Shown in pieces: positions 50,601-60,471 of a stretch of 64,000 bases of DNA. Below the pieces are notes generated by a model. That model worked only from the letters and a program-made list of their open reading frames with translations. It was not told the DNA's origin and did not search any database. This DNA is from Campylorhamphus procurvoides. Lineage: Eukaryota; Chordata; Aves; Passeriformes; Dendrocolaptidae. The number at the start of each line of letters is the position of its first letter. The stretch's first letter is position 1. The DNA is taken from NCBI GenBank assembly GCA_013396655.1, contig WBMV01004771.1, forward strand, positions 1-64,000, in the 5' to 3' direction. The position numbers were made by a program, and so were the translations under genes.

Positions 50601-53600
50601 CAAGCATAGGAGTGTTCCACAGATCCCTGGTACTGACCTGCTGGCCCAGCTGAGGGTGCCCCGCAGAGAACTGGGCACAGCCATGGTTACCTGCATGCAG
50701 TTTGTGTCATACCTGTCTCGTTAGCCTCCTGCAGTATGTGCAGATGCTGTTCTATTGTTCTTTCTCCTTCCAGCCAACTAAGATATTCAATTACATGAAG
50801 TGGAAAAAAACTTGTGACAGCCTCTTTATGATCTTCTCAGCTGTTTTCCTGATCAGCCGCCTGATTGTTTACCCCTACACGTGAGTCTGCTGCAGGATAA
50901 TTAGCTGGGTGCTGAAGCCTTTGCTTTTCAGTCCTGGAGCATTTGTCTCTGCCCTTCACGCAGGCTGAAGTGCCACATGGCTGTTGCATCTGCCTTGGGG
51001 TAAACAAGGGTGCTCTGCCTTGGAGTTTACAGTCATCTTGAAGCCCTGAAGGGTACTGTGGAGGAGTCCTGGGCCTGTGGCTCTACCCTGTGTATCTTGG
51101 GTGGGGAACTGAGAGTTGGGTCACATGTGTTAGAGATAAAGATGGAAGTGGCTGATCTGAAACTTCCTCTGTGTTCAGAACTTTCTGGGGCTTAATTATG
51201 ACCCTACTAACAATATGTTTTCCCTCCACTGCAATTCCCTCTCTTTTGCAGAGTGCTGTATAACACCTACTATTACTCCATGAAGATATTCCAGCCCTTC
51301 TTTGGATACTACTTCGTGAATACTCTCCTGATAATTCTACAGCTGCTCCATGTCTTCTGGTCCTGCATAATTATTCACATGGTCTACAAGTTCATCCTTC
51401 AGGGCACGGTATGCATCGGTCTGTAGTACCCTTTACATCACGTGGGAAGAGAGGGTCCACCTAGACTGCTTGAGAGTACAGTGGTTCATCTGGGATGAAT
51501 TCCTTCTTGCCCTAGTGAAATTATACATGTACATTTCAAACAGTGAGGTGAAAGGAAACCCATTATTAGGGAAAGTTGACCCAAAAAAATTTTATGAGTC
51601 ACTGTAACATTGGATCCATTTCTGGATCCTTGTATTCAATGAAATGTGGATTGGATTTCTGAGAACAAGGCCAGTGGCATCTGAGTAAAGATCCCAACAC
51701 TTGGTGCAGTGTGATTTGCATTTGTAACAAAACTAAGAAATCAAGACAAGTTGTCATGATTGGTGAGGCCAGTGCAGAAGTTCTCTCGTTGTACAGGATT
51801 TTTTATTACAGTGTTACTGAGATCACAGAATCACAGAGTGGCTGGGGTTGGAAGGTACCTCTGGAAGCCTTGTCTGTATTTTCTGACTGAAGCAAAGCCA
51901 CCTAAAGTAGGTTGCCCAGAACAAGGTCCAGATGGCTTTTGAGTATCTCCAACGATGGAGACTCCATAACCTCTCTGGTCACCCTATGCCACTGTTCTGA
52001 CACCCTCTCAGTAAAAAAGTGTTTCCTGATGTTCAGGGGGAGCCTCTTGTGTTTGTTTGTGCCCATTGCTTTTTGTCCTGTCTCCAGGCACTACTGAGTA
52101 GAGCCTGGCTCCATCTTCACACATCCTCTTCAGGTGTTGATCTACACTGACAACATCCCCGCTGAGCCTTCCCTTCTGCAGACTGGGCAGGCCCAGCTCT
52201 CCCAGCCTTTCCTCAGGAGAGATGCCCCAGTCCCTCCATGGTCTCTGCAGTCCTTCACTGGACTCTCTTTGGTGTGTCCGTGTCTCTGGTAGCGCGGTGC
52301 CCACAGCTGGACACAGCACACCGGCTGTGGCCTCACCAGAGCTGAGGGGAGGATCCCATCCCTGGCCCTAACCAGGCCAGGAAGGGCAGGGACACAGCAG
52401 TGGCTCAGGTTCAAGTCAGTGTATGCTGGAACCTTCAGGTCTTTCTTAGGGAAGCTGGTCAGCACCCAGTATATTTCGGCATCTGAGGTTGTTCCTCTCC
52501 GGGTGCAGGACTTCACTCTTGCCCTTGCTGAACTTCATAAGGCTTCTGTCAACCCATTTCCCCAGTCTTCCAGGGCCCTTGGGATGGCAGCACCATTCTC
52601 TGGTGTATCAGCTGCTCCTCCCAGTTCTGTGTCTTCAGGAAACTTATTCAGAGTACACTTTGGCCCCATCATGCAGATCATTAATACATATGTCATATGG
52701 ATTGTGTTATGGTGCTGTAGATGTCTACAGAGTAGGTATTTCTGTCTAATCCAGCTGCCTGGGCTCTTCTTGCAGCAGCAGAAGGAAACAGGAATGCCCA
52801 AAGCATGATCCATTCCATACTGCACCTGGCAGTGCTGTTCATCAGAGATGACTATCTCAGCTGCAGCTGTATAAACTGAAGTGAAATGCATCCCACATCC
52901 CATTCTTTCTGGCCTATTGTTTTTGTTGTGAGACCAAACTGCTGCTCAGCATGAAATTCTTCTCAAAATCAAAGCCATGACCTAATGACATTAGATTGGC
53001 CACATGCCAAGGACACAGTCCAGGGGTAACCAGTCAGTGCCTTGTGGGAACTGACCTCAGAGTCCAGGATGACTTGTTTTATTAGTATCCAACTGAGGAA
53101 TTTTGTCTTATGGGAGCTGAGAACAAGTATAAAAGGCTCATCTTCATACATATTGTCCCCATTTTCTTTATCTGCCTTTCCCTTTATCTGCTACCTTAAA
53201 TAGCACATTGCAAATTACTTGGAAATCAGGAAACAGAAACTTCACGGCGCAGAAAATAGACACAACTGAAGATGGCTTTTTATTCTTTTCCTAATTCTAG
53301 TGTGGGCTGAATTACCATTGCAGTTGTTGTTGTGTAAAATGATGAGAAAATAAAGTCTTATTAGAAAGAAATGAACCATCAGGGAGGAAAATACTGAAGC
53401 ATATCCAGAATTTTTCATCTTTAATCTAAAAACCAATCTGCCAGATTTGATGTAAAAATATATCTGAGAACTTTATGTACTGAGCAGTGAACAACAACAA
53501 TAAAATCCTAAACAGATCTGTCTCAATTATGATAGTAGCCTAAAGCAGTATCAGCAAGAATACAGGACATTCTCCCCTTTTTGAGAGGCATGAAACTCTT

Positions 53601-55094
53601 GATCCAGACAGAAATTCACATTCTTCTTATGGGCCTTTCTGGTCTCCATTTTTCCTCTCTGGCTACAGGATTATCTTCACTTTCTCACATGATATTCCCT
53701 AATTCCCAGTAATTAGAACTCAGCCTAGATCTTGAAGTACAAGTTTCATTCCCTCATACAGGGAGCAGCTGTACAGTTCCTTTGGGAATCTTGCCAGGTT
53801 AAGGCCTCAGCCACATTCTCTGGCCATGAATGGATAAACTTAGAAATATTGACTATTATATGTCCTTATGCTGCAGATCCAGACTCCAGCATATTTCCTG
53901 AACTGTCAATTTCTGAGTAACCTCAGGTACATGTTGTTCACAGCAGATAGCATCTCCTTGGAGGCAGTTTGAATTCAGTGCAAGTTTAGATTCTTAAAGT
54001 GATGTCTGGAAAGAGCATCAGACCAAATAGACTTCTTGATGTAGTTTGAGAGATACCAAAAAGAATGGACAGAATAAATGGAGTCTAAATGTGTGTGCAG
54101 AATCGAATGTGCCCTTGAGCAGTTTCCAAAGCTCAGGTCACAGAACGAGTTTGCAGCTTTCCCTCTTTTCAACAAGGAGTGTGACACCATGAATTTGTCC
54201 CTAGTTTTGGCATCTTTTATGGCAGAGTAGAAACAGCCTGATAATGCAGCAAGAGCTGGCCTGCTTTTTCTAAACTGTTACTATATCACATGGTTTCTTT
54301 TCCGTCTTCTTTAAAAGGCAATGAATTAAATACTTACAATAGGGGATTACAGGTGTCTAAGTCAATAGCAAGAGGAAAAACCTGACCATAAAACTGAATG
54401 TAGTTGCAGTGGAGTGGCTTTGTGCTGAGCCTTTGATTTGTTTGAAAGCACATGCTTCCAGCCTGTCCCAAGCAGTGTCCTCAGCCTGCAGCCACACAGG
54501 CAAAGTGGGCAGAAATTAGCTCCTTGTCCCTTTTGAAAAATGTAAAGGAACTTGATTAACTGCCTCCCGCTTCCTTCCCCCACATGCTAATGACCGGAGC
54601 AGCCATGTGGATCTTGTCAGGCTTACACGGTTGTCCTCAGTCCTGGGCATCTCTGGTCTGATGCTGCTTTTCAGCCTGTAATTCCAAATGTTTGTCAGGA
54701 TCATGAACAGGATTCCACTGAGATGGAAATCAAAGAGACAGGCAGAATCTGTTTCCAAGGGTGATGTAAAAGCTGAGGGGACAGAGCAGGACTGTGCTGA
54801 GGGTGAGTGGCTGAGGCAGCAGAAGTATGTTCAGCCTGTGGCTCAGCTGGCACTGCTGCTTGTGTTGTGTTTGTCTTGCTTCTCACTTAACTGTTTTTGT
54901 AGATGGAAAAGGACATGAGAAGTGACACAGAAGAAAGTGACAAGGATGAAGAAAGAGATAAAATTATGGAAAAGGAGAAAAATGGGATCACATACTTCAG
55001 CAATGTCACAAGCAACGGTTACATCCAGAGGAATGGATCTGAGCCCCTGAACAGCAGAGCCCACCTCACCAATGGCCACGTCAAGGAGAGATAG
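32514..55094 (+). CDS. CERS4: Ceramide synthase 4, complete, ten coding exons
   Basis: CERS4 N-acylates sphinganine/sphingosine with a fatty acyl-CoA in the ER membrane, making (dihydro)ceramide; the mammalian enzyme prefers C18-C20 chains. Coding pieces are 32514-32686, 39665-39782, 42501-42619, 44579-44636, 46009-46059, 49652-49744, 50385-50513, 50774-50880, 51252-51408 and 54903-55094. They join in frame to 398 residues (human about 394), and every intron is GT-AG. A homeobox-like segment carries VERWFRRRR at 114-122. The multi-pass TLC domain follows, with the Lag1 motif at 205-250 containing catalytic His212-His213, His239-Asp240 and Asp243. 'PFFGYYF' and the tail '[13 protein letters not shown]', an acidic likely CK2-type site, separate CERS4 from CERS2, 3, 5 and 6. 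Oddities: the N-terminal NxT sequon of human CERS4 is GIT here, and Pro248 replaces the usual Ala/Ser after the motif. A noncoding 5' exon must exist upstream. Confidence 0.95.
33570..33605 (+). repeat. TTAC microsatellite
   Basis: Imperfect units 'cttacttacttactatgctt' are followed by 'acgtacttacta'. Confidence 0.8.
34400..34680 (+). repeat. CR1 LINE 3' end in CERS4 intron 1
   Basis: It reads 'catgacaggacacagggcag', 'aactcttcttcactgtggtc', 'gagcaggttccccagacagg' and then 'ccagaggcccctttcagcat', with a degenerate 'gtgcctctgtgactctg' tail. It lies in the same orientation as CERS4. Confidence 0.75.
39665..39782 (+). CDS. CERS4: CERS4 coding exon 2 (118 bp)
   Basis: It starts after 'ttttcttttgcag' and ends GAA|GTGAGT. 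It encodes residues 58-97, including '[14 protein letters not shown]', the stretch leading into the homeobox-like segment. Its length and phase are matched exactly by the diverged copy at 62067-62184. Confidence 0.95.
40150..40640 (+). mobile_element. LTR of an endogenous retrovirus (ERVK-like), probably solo, in CERS4 intron 2
   Basis: The promoter and poly(A) arrangement is retroviral. A C-run and 'ctataaaaaccc' TATA box lie near 40470-40498. AATAAA is at 40568-40573, with a 'ttctgtctttgagcag' downstream part. No internal genes are attached. The right end is near 'ggcatcaca' (about 40638); the left end is uncertain. No target duplication was found by eye. Confidence 0.65.
40690..40910 (+). 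repeat. CR1 LINE 3' end in CERS4 intron 2
   Basis: It shows 'caggaggctccgcctgaaca', 'ttcttgctgtgaggctaacc', 'gattacccagaagaggttgt' and a tail 'tgatcccttccaaactcagc' followed by 'cattccgtgatgg'. It lies close behind the LTR. Confidence 0.8.
42501..42619 (+). CDS. CERS4: CERS4 coding exon 3, homeobox-like segment
   Basis: The acceptor is 'ctgttttccag' and the donor TG|GTGAGC. The exon encodes residues 98-137, with the basic helix '[21 protein letters not shown]' typical of the homeobox-like domain kept in most vertebrate ceramide synthases. The last codon is split and completed as Cys by exon 4. Confidence 0.95.
42620..44578 (+). other. CERS4: CERS4 intron 3 (1959 bp)
   Basis: No inserted gene. 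The minisatellite at 43726-43763 is the only repeat noted. Confidence 0.85.
43726..43763 (+). repeat. AGTAAAT/AGTAAAC tandem repeat
   Basis: Five 7-base units alternate 'tagtaaa' and 'cagtaaa' before 'caataaat'. Confidence 0.85.
44579..44636 (+). CDS. CERS4: CERS4 coding exon 4
   Basis: It completes Cys137 and encodes '[19 protein letters not shown]', the start of the TLC domain and a membrane helix. The acceptor is 'ttgtttgtag' and the donor GAT|GTGAGT. Confidence 0.95.
44637..46008 (+). other. CERS4: CERS4 intron 4 (1372 bp)
   Basis: No repeat or gene recognised. Confidence 0.85.
46009..46059 (+). CDS. CERS4: CERS4 coding exon 5 (51 bp)
   Basis: It encodes '[17 protein letters not shown]' (157-173), the loop with the conserved 'W..GYP' found in all vertebrate ceramide synthases. 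The acceptor is 'tttttgttgcag' and the donor CAG|GTGAGT. It is too short to stand out as an open frame. Confidence 0.94.
47563..48570 (-). mobile_element. Long ERV LTR (about 1 kb) antisense in CERS4 intron 5
   Basis: Read on the minus strand it begins TGTGTTGGTTTATGTGGCAA near 48570. It passes through a GC-rich middle and ends near 47563 after an A/T-rich part with 'aaattaaataagc', a likely poly(A) region. This order fits the long passerine ERVL-type LTR. The middle (47955-48260) is a degenerate tandem array built on 'gctccagtgtg', 'ccccacgggt' and 'ctgcagg' phrases. The open frames through it on both strands are compositional and not genes. Ends are approximate. The right end abuts a CA repeat, which hides any target duplication. 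Confidence 0.7.
47955..48260. repeat. Degenerate tandem repeat array inside the LTR
   Basis: Units of roughly 45-60 bases share 'ctccagtg/ctccactg', 'gggtc' and 'cctgc' blocks. They are heavily diverged from each other. Confidence 0.6.
48566..48582 (+). repeat. CA microsatellite
   Basis: About eight CA units sit at the edge of the LTR. Confidence 0.8.
49652..49744 (+). CDS. CERS4: CERS4 coding exon 6
   Basis: It encodes residues 174-204, '[20 protein letters not shown]' then '[11 protein letters not shown]'. This is the membrane helix and the DVKRKDF junction found in all ceramide synthases. The acceptor is 'ctctgacacag' and the donor AAG|GTGAGT. Confidence 0.96.
49745..50384 (+). other. 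CERS4: CERS4 intron 6 (640 bp)
   Basis: No repeat recognised. Open frames that read through exon 6 or 7 are intronic extensions. Confidence 0.85.
50385..50513 (+). CDS. CERS4: CERS4 coding exon 7, catalytic Lag1 motif
   Basis: It encodes residues 205-247. '[20 protein letters not shown]' carries the two catalytic histidines (212, 213), and '[11 protein letters not shown]' carries His239, Asp240 and Asp243. All expected active-site residues are kept, so the enzyme should be active. The acceptor is 'ctttcctcatcag' and the donor GAG|GTGAGC. Confidence 0.97.
50514..50773 (+). other. CERS4: CERS4 intron 7 (260 bp)
   Basis: A short intron without recognised elements. Confidence 0.85.
50774..50880 (+). 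CDS. CERS4: CERS4 coding exon 8
   Basis: It encodes residues 248-283, '[19 protein letters not shown]' and '[16 protein letters not shown]'. It begins Pro-Thr-Lys, where relatives have Ala/Ser, Ala/Cys, Lys. The acceptor 'ctttctccttccag' fixes this start. The donor is AC|GTGAGT. Confidence 0.95.
50881..51251 (+). other. CERS4: CERS4 intron 8 (371 bp)
   Basis: No element recognised. Confidence 0.85.
51252..51408 (+). CDS. CERS4: CERS4 coding exon 9
   Basis: It encodes residues 283-335, '[20 protein letters not shown]' and '[20 protein letters not shown]', the last membrane helices. 'QLLHVFWSC' is very close to human CERS4. The acceptor is 'ctcttttgcag' and the donor ACG|GTATGC. Confidence 0.96.
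51409..54902 (+). other. CERS4: CERS4 intron 9 (3494 bp)
   Basis: It contains an antisense CR1 (about 51820-52720). The rest is unclassified; no extra exon was recognised. Confidence 0.85.
51820..52720 (-). repeat. CR1 LINE 3' part, antisense in CERS4 intron 9
   Basis: It starts at the reverse CR1 tail 'gatcacagaatcacagagtg' and continues through 'ggctggggttggaaggtacc', 'cctctctggtcaccctatgc', 'cccagctctcccagcctttc' and 'cactcttgcccttgctgaac'. It ends in the RT C-terminal part ('ctgtgtcttcaggaaactta'). It is about 0.9 kb, 5' truncated. Confidence 0.88.
54903..55094 (+). CDS. CERS4: CERS4 coding exon 10, acidic C-terminal tail and stop
   Basis: It encodes residues 336-398: '[20 protein letters not shown]', then a polar tail ending 'LTNGHVKER', stop TAG. 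The cytosolic acidic tail with RSDxEESD is a CERS-family feature, a likely CK2-type site. Its first codon is ATG, but this is an internal Met. The acceptor is 'ctgtttttgtag'. Confidence 0.96.
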   Translation: MEKDMRSDTEESDKDEERDKIMEKEKNGITYFSNVTSNGYIQRNGSEPLNSRAHLTNGHVKER

Positions 55095-55420
55095 CTCTGT
55101 CCATGTGCTGCTGGTCTGGCCTTCAGTGAACACAGGCTGCCATCTGTAGAAACAGTTTCGCTCACTGTGTAGATAAAATGGAGTGCAATTGCAGTATCAT
55201 AGCTGAATTCCTGCTTCCCATAAACAGAAGTGTTTATAGTCAGTGATATTTGAAGGAAGTTTTTGGTCTTCCTTCAGTAAAAGCTTACTATAGGTTGTAG
55301 CCTTGAAACAGATAGAAAGGGATCAAAGTGGTGTGCCTTGTATTAGACTGTACCATAGTTTTTGTTGAATGCTTTAATCTTGAAAAATACTTTCAAAATA
55401 AAAAGGCGGATAAACTCCGT
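55095..55420 (+). other. CERS4: CERS4 3' untranslated region
   Basis: From the stop to just beyond the poly(A) signal. The exact cleavage site is not visible. Confidence 0.75.
55397..55402 (+). terminator. CERS4: CERS4 poly(A) signal AATAAA
   Basis: A canonical hexamer about 300 bases after the stop, with GT-rich sequence following ('gttagtgtcaagttttac'). Confidence 0.8.
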
Positions 55421-57785
55421 TAGTGTCAAGTTTTACACACCTAATGTTGTTTGATAGGCATCTGTTTAGCCTGGATCAGCTTCTGAAGGCCCTGGCCCAC
55501 CACCAGTAATAATGATGCCTAACAAGTGTGAGACTCCAAATCTTAACACTGGGACACTTCTTTTGAGAAGATAGGTGACCTGTAACACTTAGAAAATTAA
55601 AACTGAGCATAAAGAAATGAAAGCTTTGGAAAGACATAGGAGAAAACAAGTTCTTCTCAAAGGAAGTACTCTGTGTGCCAATGACCAGTTTTGTAATGGT
55701 ATGGATCTCAGTCCCTCTTTGGGGTCAGCATTATTGCCTCAAAGGTGGGAACTCCAAAGCCCAGGCTGGAAGTTGGAAGAGCTGGAAAATCCAGGCAGCT
55801 GTTTCTCAACTGTCAGGTAATCCTTTAAACCCTTCTCGGAAGGAAACAGTCAGGAGAATGTAGGTGACAAGGAACTATATCATCTAGAAGACAACACTGA
55901 TTAAAGTCCTCATGTTTTCACCTAATGTGACTGGCACAGTGGGAAATGTTTACAGAGTCAGCTTGTGGCAAGAAGGGAATACATTTTCCCTGTCCTCAGA
56001 AGAAAAAGGATCCAGAGAAGATCTGCTGAACCTTATGGAGTAATGCTTTAATGTGGCTGCCTAACTCTAGGGCCTTTGCCTGGGTGTATCAAGAACAGCA
56101 AGTGTAAAGCAGTGCTCCATGAAGTCATGATGCAGTGCTGATTCAGTTTGTTTAGATGCCATATCTTGTATCCTCTGTAGTCTTAGATTTTGGATTCTGC
56201 AATCAATTAAAACATTTAAATCAGTATTACATGAATTTCTGGTTTATAGGACAATTAATCTATGAAACCAAAGTATTAGCAGATTCACTGTAATGAATGC
56301 AGGGACTTAAACTCCCAAGGCCATGCAGACACATCCCTCTCTGTGCCCAACTGTGGGCGGACAGGACATGGACCAAGGAAATGCCTTATTTGAGAAGGTG
56401 GTGCATATCTTTAAATTAAAGGGTAAATGACAGCATGGAAAGTCAAAAGGGTTTTCATCAATCGACTCAGGTCACCTGAGGTGTGATTGAGAAAAATCTG
56501 CTCTGAGCTTGGGTGTGCTCATCTTCGGTTTCAGTCAAAATTCATTTGGATAATTGGATTTCTAGACTGGAATTGGATAACTTCAGAGGGGTAAAAGTTG
56601 TCCTGGACAGGTAATTCCAGGGCAGTAACACATTGTGGGAATAGAGAATATGCTCCTGCACTGTCATATAAGTCCATATTTGCTGGAGATAGTTTGTCTC
56701 TGGAACCTTGAACTAATTGGATGTTGCAAGCAACATGTTCTGTATGCTGTGAACTGAGTGTACGATCTTGCCCCTCTGCAGGTAGTGTGTTCAGGAGGGA
56801 TGGTTATATATCATTTTGTACTGCTGAATGTAAACATTCTTTATAAATAACTTGTAAAAGGTTTGATTGTCTGTGCTCTTTTCTACTTCTTCAACTACCA
56901 GGAGGTAACCTGGCTGGCTGGACCTTACAGGTAAACAGGTGGTAAGGGAGACACGTGTGGGTGCCACTGCCAAGGGGAGAGTGTTGCACACCCAGGACAT
57001 GCAGCCACACTGAGCTGTGTCAGTAGGGAACTGCAGCTGCCTGGTTTGTCTCCTGTGTGGTAATGCTGTGTTTGGCCTGGAACAAGGGACAGTTTGGGGC
57101 ATCCTTACACTAGACCTGAGGGCAGGCCAGGTTCCTTGGTACTGCCAGGGCAGTGGCAAGTTCAAGGTGGCAACCCTTGGGAGGTGGTTTGGCCTTGCAG
57201 AGATAGTGTCCTTTTATGTTTTTTTTTGTGCAGTTTTAGAAGGCATAGGAAAATCCCTGTTGTAAAATTGTACCACCTCTCCTCCAAGGAGCAGAAAGGT
57301 TCCCAGAGTCTGCACAATGCTTAGTGGAGCCAATGTATGCCTGCTCGATTTGATCTGATTTGCTGTGCCCTGAAGACTGAGATAAGCTCAATTGGGAGGC
57401 AAATCTGGTTCTTGTGAAAAGAAGCATCAATGATACAGAAGAGCTGTTGAACTTGGGTAAGAACTACTGAGTGCTGCCTTTAGCTGAGGAGCTGAGCATG
57501 ACAGGAGTCATCAGGGTAGATCAGCTGCTGAGTTTGTTTTCTTGCCATCAATTTGCTAAGGCTTAAAGAAGCTCTGTGTGCATTCAACTTCCTCCCCACA
57601 CTACTCCACCTTCTCTCTTTACATCTGCTCCAGGATTGGGAAGCCTCTGAGTGGCATGTTAGTGTTTATGATTTCAGTGTATCCAGTCCCACCCCTCTCT
57701 ACACTGGTGGCATCACAGCCCTCAGCATAGAGCAGCTGCTTTAGAAAACCTGCAGCAAGTCTGTCACTTCTCTGCTGAGAAACCC
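55421..57785. other. Intergenic stretch, nothing recognised
   Basis: No exon or repeat family identified. The longest minus-strand frame (56791-57165) has no protein signature. Confidence 0.5.
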
Positions 57786-58215
57786 AGAATCACAGAATCA
57801 TTTAGGTTGAAAAAGTCTTCTGAGATCATCGAGTCCAACCTGTGACCGATCCCACCTTCTCCACCAGCCCAGAGCACTGAGTGCCATGTGCAGTTGTTTC
57901 TTGAACACCTCCAGGGATAGGGACCCCACCTCCTCCCTGGGCAGCCGATTACAATGTTTAACAACCCTTTGCATGAAAGAATTCTTCCTGTTGTCCTGTT
58001 GAACCTCCCCTGGCACAGCTTGAGGCCATTTCCTTTGGTCCTGTAACTTGTTACTTGGGAGAAGGGACCGACCCCCACCTTGCTACGACCTCCTGTCAGG
58101 GAGTTGTAGAGAGTGATAAGGTCACCCCTGAGTCTCCTTTTCTCCAGCCTAAACAACCCTGCTCCTTCAGCTGCTCCTCATAGGACTTACTCTCTAATGG
58201 AGAGCTCCCCCTCCA
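57786..58215 (-). repeat. CR1 LINE 3' end, minus strand
   Basis: Reverse CR1 tail 'ccagaatcacagaatcattt', 'gatcatcgagtccaacctgt', 'ggaccccacctcctccctgg', 'cttgaggccatttcctttgg' and 'ccttttctccagcctaaaca'. It is well preserved and 5' truncated. Confidence 0.9.
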
Positions 58216-60303
58216 GATGGTACCACAGCAGGGCCTGACTCTATTGCCCCAGTACCTTTATCCCCCATGTGCACAGAGAAGATGTGCATCACACATAATG
58301 TTAGTGAGCAACTTTGGAAGATGAGGCATCCAGCTCCAGCTGAGCCATGAGTAAAAGAGCATTCACTGATGCTCCCAGGCTGCTGTGTGGTGGGTCAGTC
58401 AAGGACAAGTACAGTGTGGCCCCCAGGCTGGCACCCAGCTGTGATAGCCAAAAATTATGGGTGATGTGAATCTGCTGACCCCAGTAGACATGGACAGCTA
58501 GTGCTGTTTTGGATCTTTGTTTAAGAATAATTTGATGCAGTTGTTTCCCTCTCCCTGCACACATTCAGTAAGTTTCAGAGATCTGCATCCACCACATTTT
58601 TTTCACTGAGACACATATGCCCAAGGAAACCTTTCCTTGGATGGCTGCGCTTGGAACAACATTGCTTTTCTGATTCTTGCAGGTACAGCAGATGCCGTGC
58701 CTGCAGGTAAGGGCAAGGCCTTGTTTAAAAAGCTGAAGTCATGTCTAAACAAGGGAAAGGACCTATAACTTTGGCAGATGAATGTAAGCATGTGATAAAG
58801 CAGGCCAAGAAATATCCTGAGAAACAACTTGAAAGGCAATACTGGTCTCTGAAACATTGGCTGGAGATTGCTGGAGTCAGAGATGATGGGACAGACAGCA
58901 GGAACACTGGGATAGGTCAGATTAGAGCCAGGAAATGCTGATGGCTGCCCTGTATGGCTTCCCAGCTGAGGTGCTCCAAGAGGGTCCAATACCTAATATC
59001 TTCCTGAGGCCCCATGCCAAGATGATCGACTTCAAGCCAGTGAGTGAGAAGATGTTACTTGGCACAAAGCCTAACGGAGTGAGTAACAGCAAACCTTCAG
59101 CCATCTGGCAGGAGGAAATTTTTACTAAGGGGAGTTTGACTACCAACTGTGGAATGTAATTTTTTTTTCAAATCATCTTATTAACAGAAAAATTTGAGAA
59201 GGTTTCAAGTGGGAATGTAAGGAGTTACAGCCCTGTGTAGTCTGACTGGTCACAGTGGTAGAAAGTATAACCTACATGATGGAATTGCTGGAAACAAATA
59301 TTAACATAATAGGAAAGACTCCCCATGGATGGTCTGCAGGGAAGATATGTCTCACTCTGCTGGATTTTTCCCAAACAGTTGGTGAGCACATGCAGCAGAG
59401 AGGACCTACACCCTGTTCAGCTCTGCAAAGGCATTCAGAAAGGTGCTTCACCAGCCCCAGGAACCCACCTGATGAGACCCACACAGGTTGTTTGCAGCTG
59501 TGTATTGTTGCAGGTGCCCCAAACAGTGAGGGAAAGGCAAATGGCAAAATCAACTGATAATGAATGTTTCTGGTGCTGGTGTTGCAGATTGGCTGCTGCA
59601 GTTCATGGCACTGAGGAACTGGCAAGGACACAGATGAAGCTGAGTGTGGAGCAGAGCAACGTGGTGCATGTGAGAAAGTGTCGTGGAGTGCTGGGCTGTG
59701 TGTGAGCACTCCAGAATCATTCTGGGGAGTGCTGCATCAGCTTCCTGCTTAGTATGTGATGGTTCAAAATGGAGATAGGGTATGAGATGTTGCTGAGCAA
59801 GATGGAGGAACTAAAACTGAGACTGCTGAGCCCCTGAAGGTGCCAGAAGATCTTGATGGCTGTAGACAGCCTCTCCTGGGACCTCCATCCACACACTCTG
59901 TCAGGTGTCAGAGCTGATTAACAGGTGAGGGCTTTGCAGCCTGAGAAGGAAAAGCCTAATAGAAAGAGGGGTCAAGATAGATGCCCCTGCTGACACTTTC
60001 ACCAGGTAGGAACTTCAGTCATCCATGCAGCAGAGTGTAATTGAAATCAGCCACCTCCTTGACACCCACTAAATTACTCTCTTGTTCTAGGACATCTTAC
60101 CCCACCTTCAAGCTCACAGGAAGGTCAGAACAAGTGATGTTGTTTCACCTAGTCTGTCATACTCATGGGATTGAGCAAGAGGTGGGAACAATGAATGATG
60201 AGCTGTTGAGCTGGGAATCCTGATTTATCAGTAAGCTTTATGCATTGTTGCTACCTGCTTGCTGCAGGCAGCCTCTGCTTTCTGTGCCCACTGTCTTGAC
60301 CAG
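58216..60303. other. Intergenic stretch before the CERS4-like copy
   Basis: No recognised repeat. Two adjacent plus-strand frames (58741-58941 and 58935-59159) overlap with a frame change. Their translations ('IKQAKKYPEKQLERQYWSLK' and 'LQEGPIPNIFLRPHAKMIDF') look somewhat protein-like, but I cannot place them in a family. They may be a decayed retrocopy or chance. Confidence 0.4.
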
Positions 60304-60471
60304 AATGGGAGTATCAGAGGGGTTCTGGCACCACAAATACTGGCTGCTGCCTGGAGCTACCTGGAAAGACTTGAAGGAGTCTGCAGACGCACACTACCCA
60401 CAGCCTCAGGACCTCCTGCTCTGCATCCGTGGTGCACTCTCCAGTGTTTTGCAGGGTTGCTCCAGAATAAT
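60304..60471 (+). pseudogene. CERS4-like exon 1 copy, donor lost
   Basis: The acceptor AG at 60302-60303 is one base before the ATG (60305), just as in CERS4. It encodes 'MGVSEGFWHHKYWLLPGATW', then 'KDLKESADAHYPQPQDLLLC', against CERS4 '[21 protein letters not shown]'. Two residues are deleted near the start (6 bases). The hydrophobic end is altered ('IRGALSSVLQGCSRI'). At the place of GTAAGT the copy reads CCTTAC. The frame runs to a stop at 60497-60499 with no good donor before it. Confidence 0.8.
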
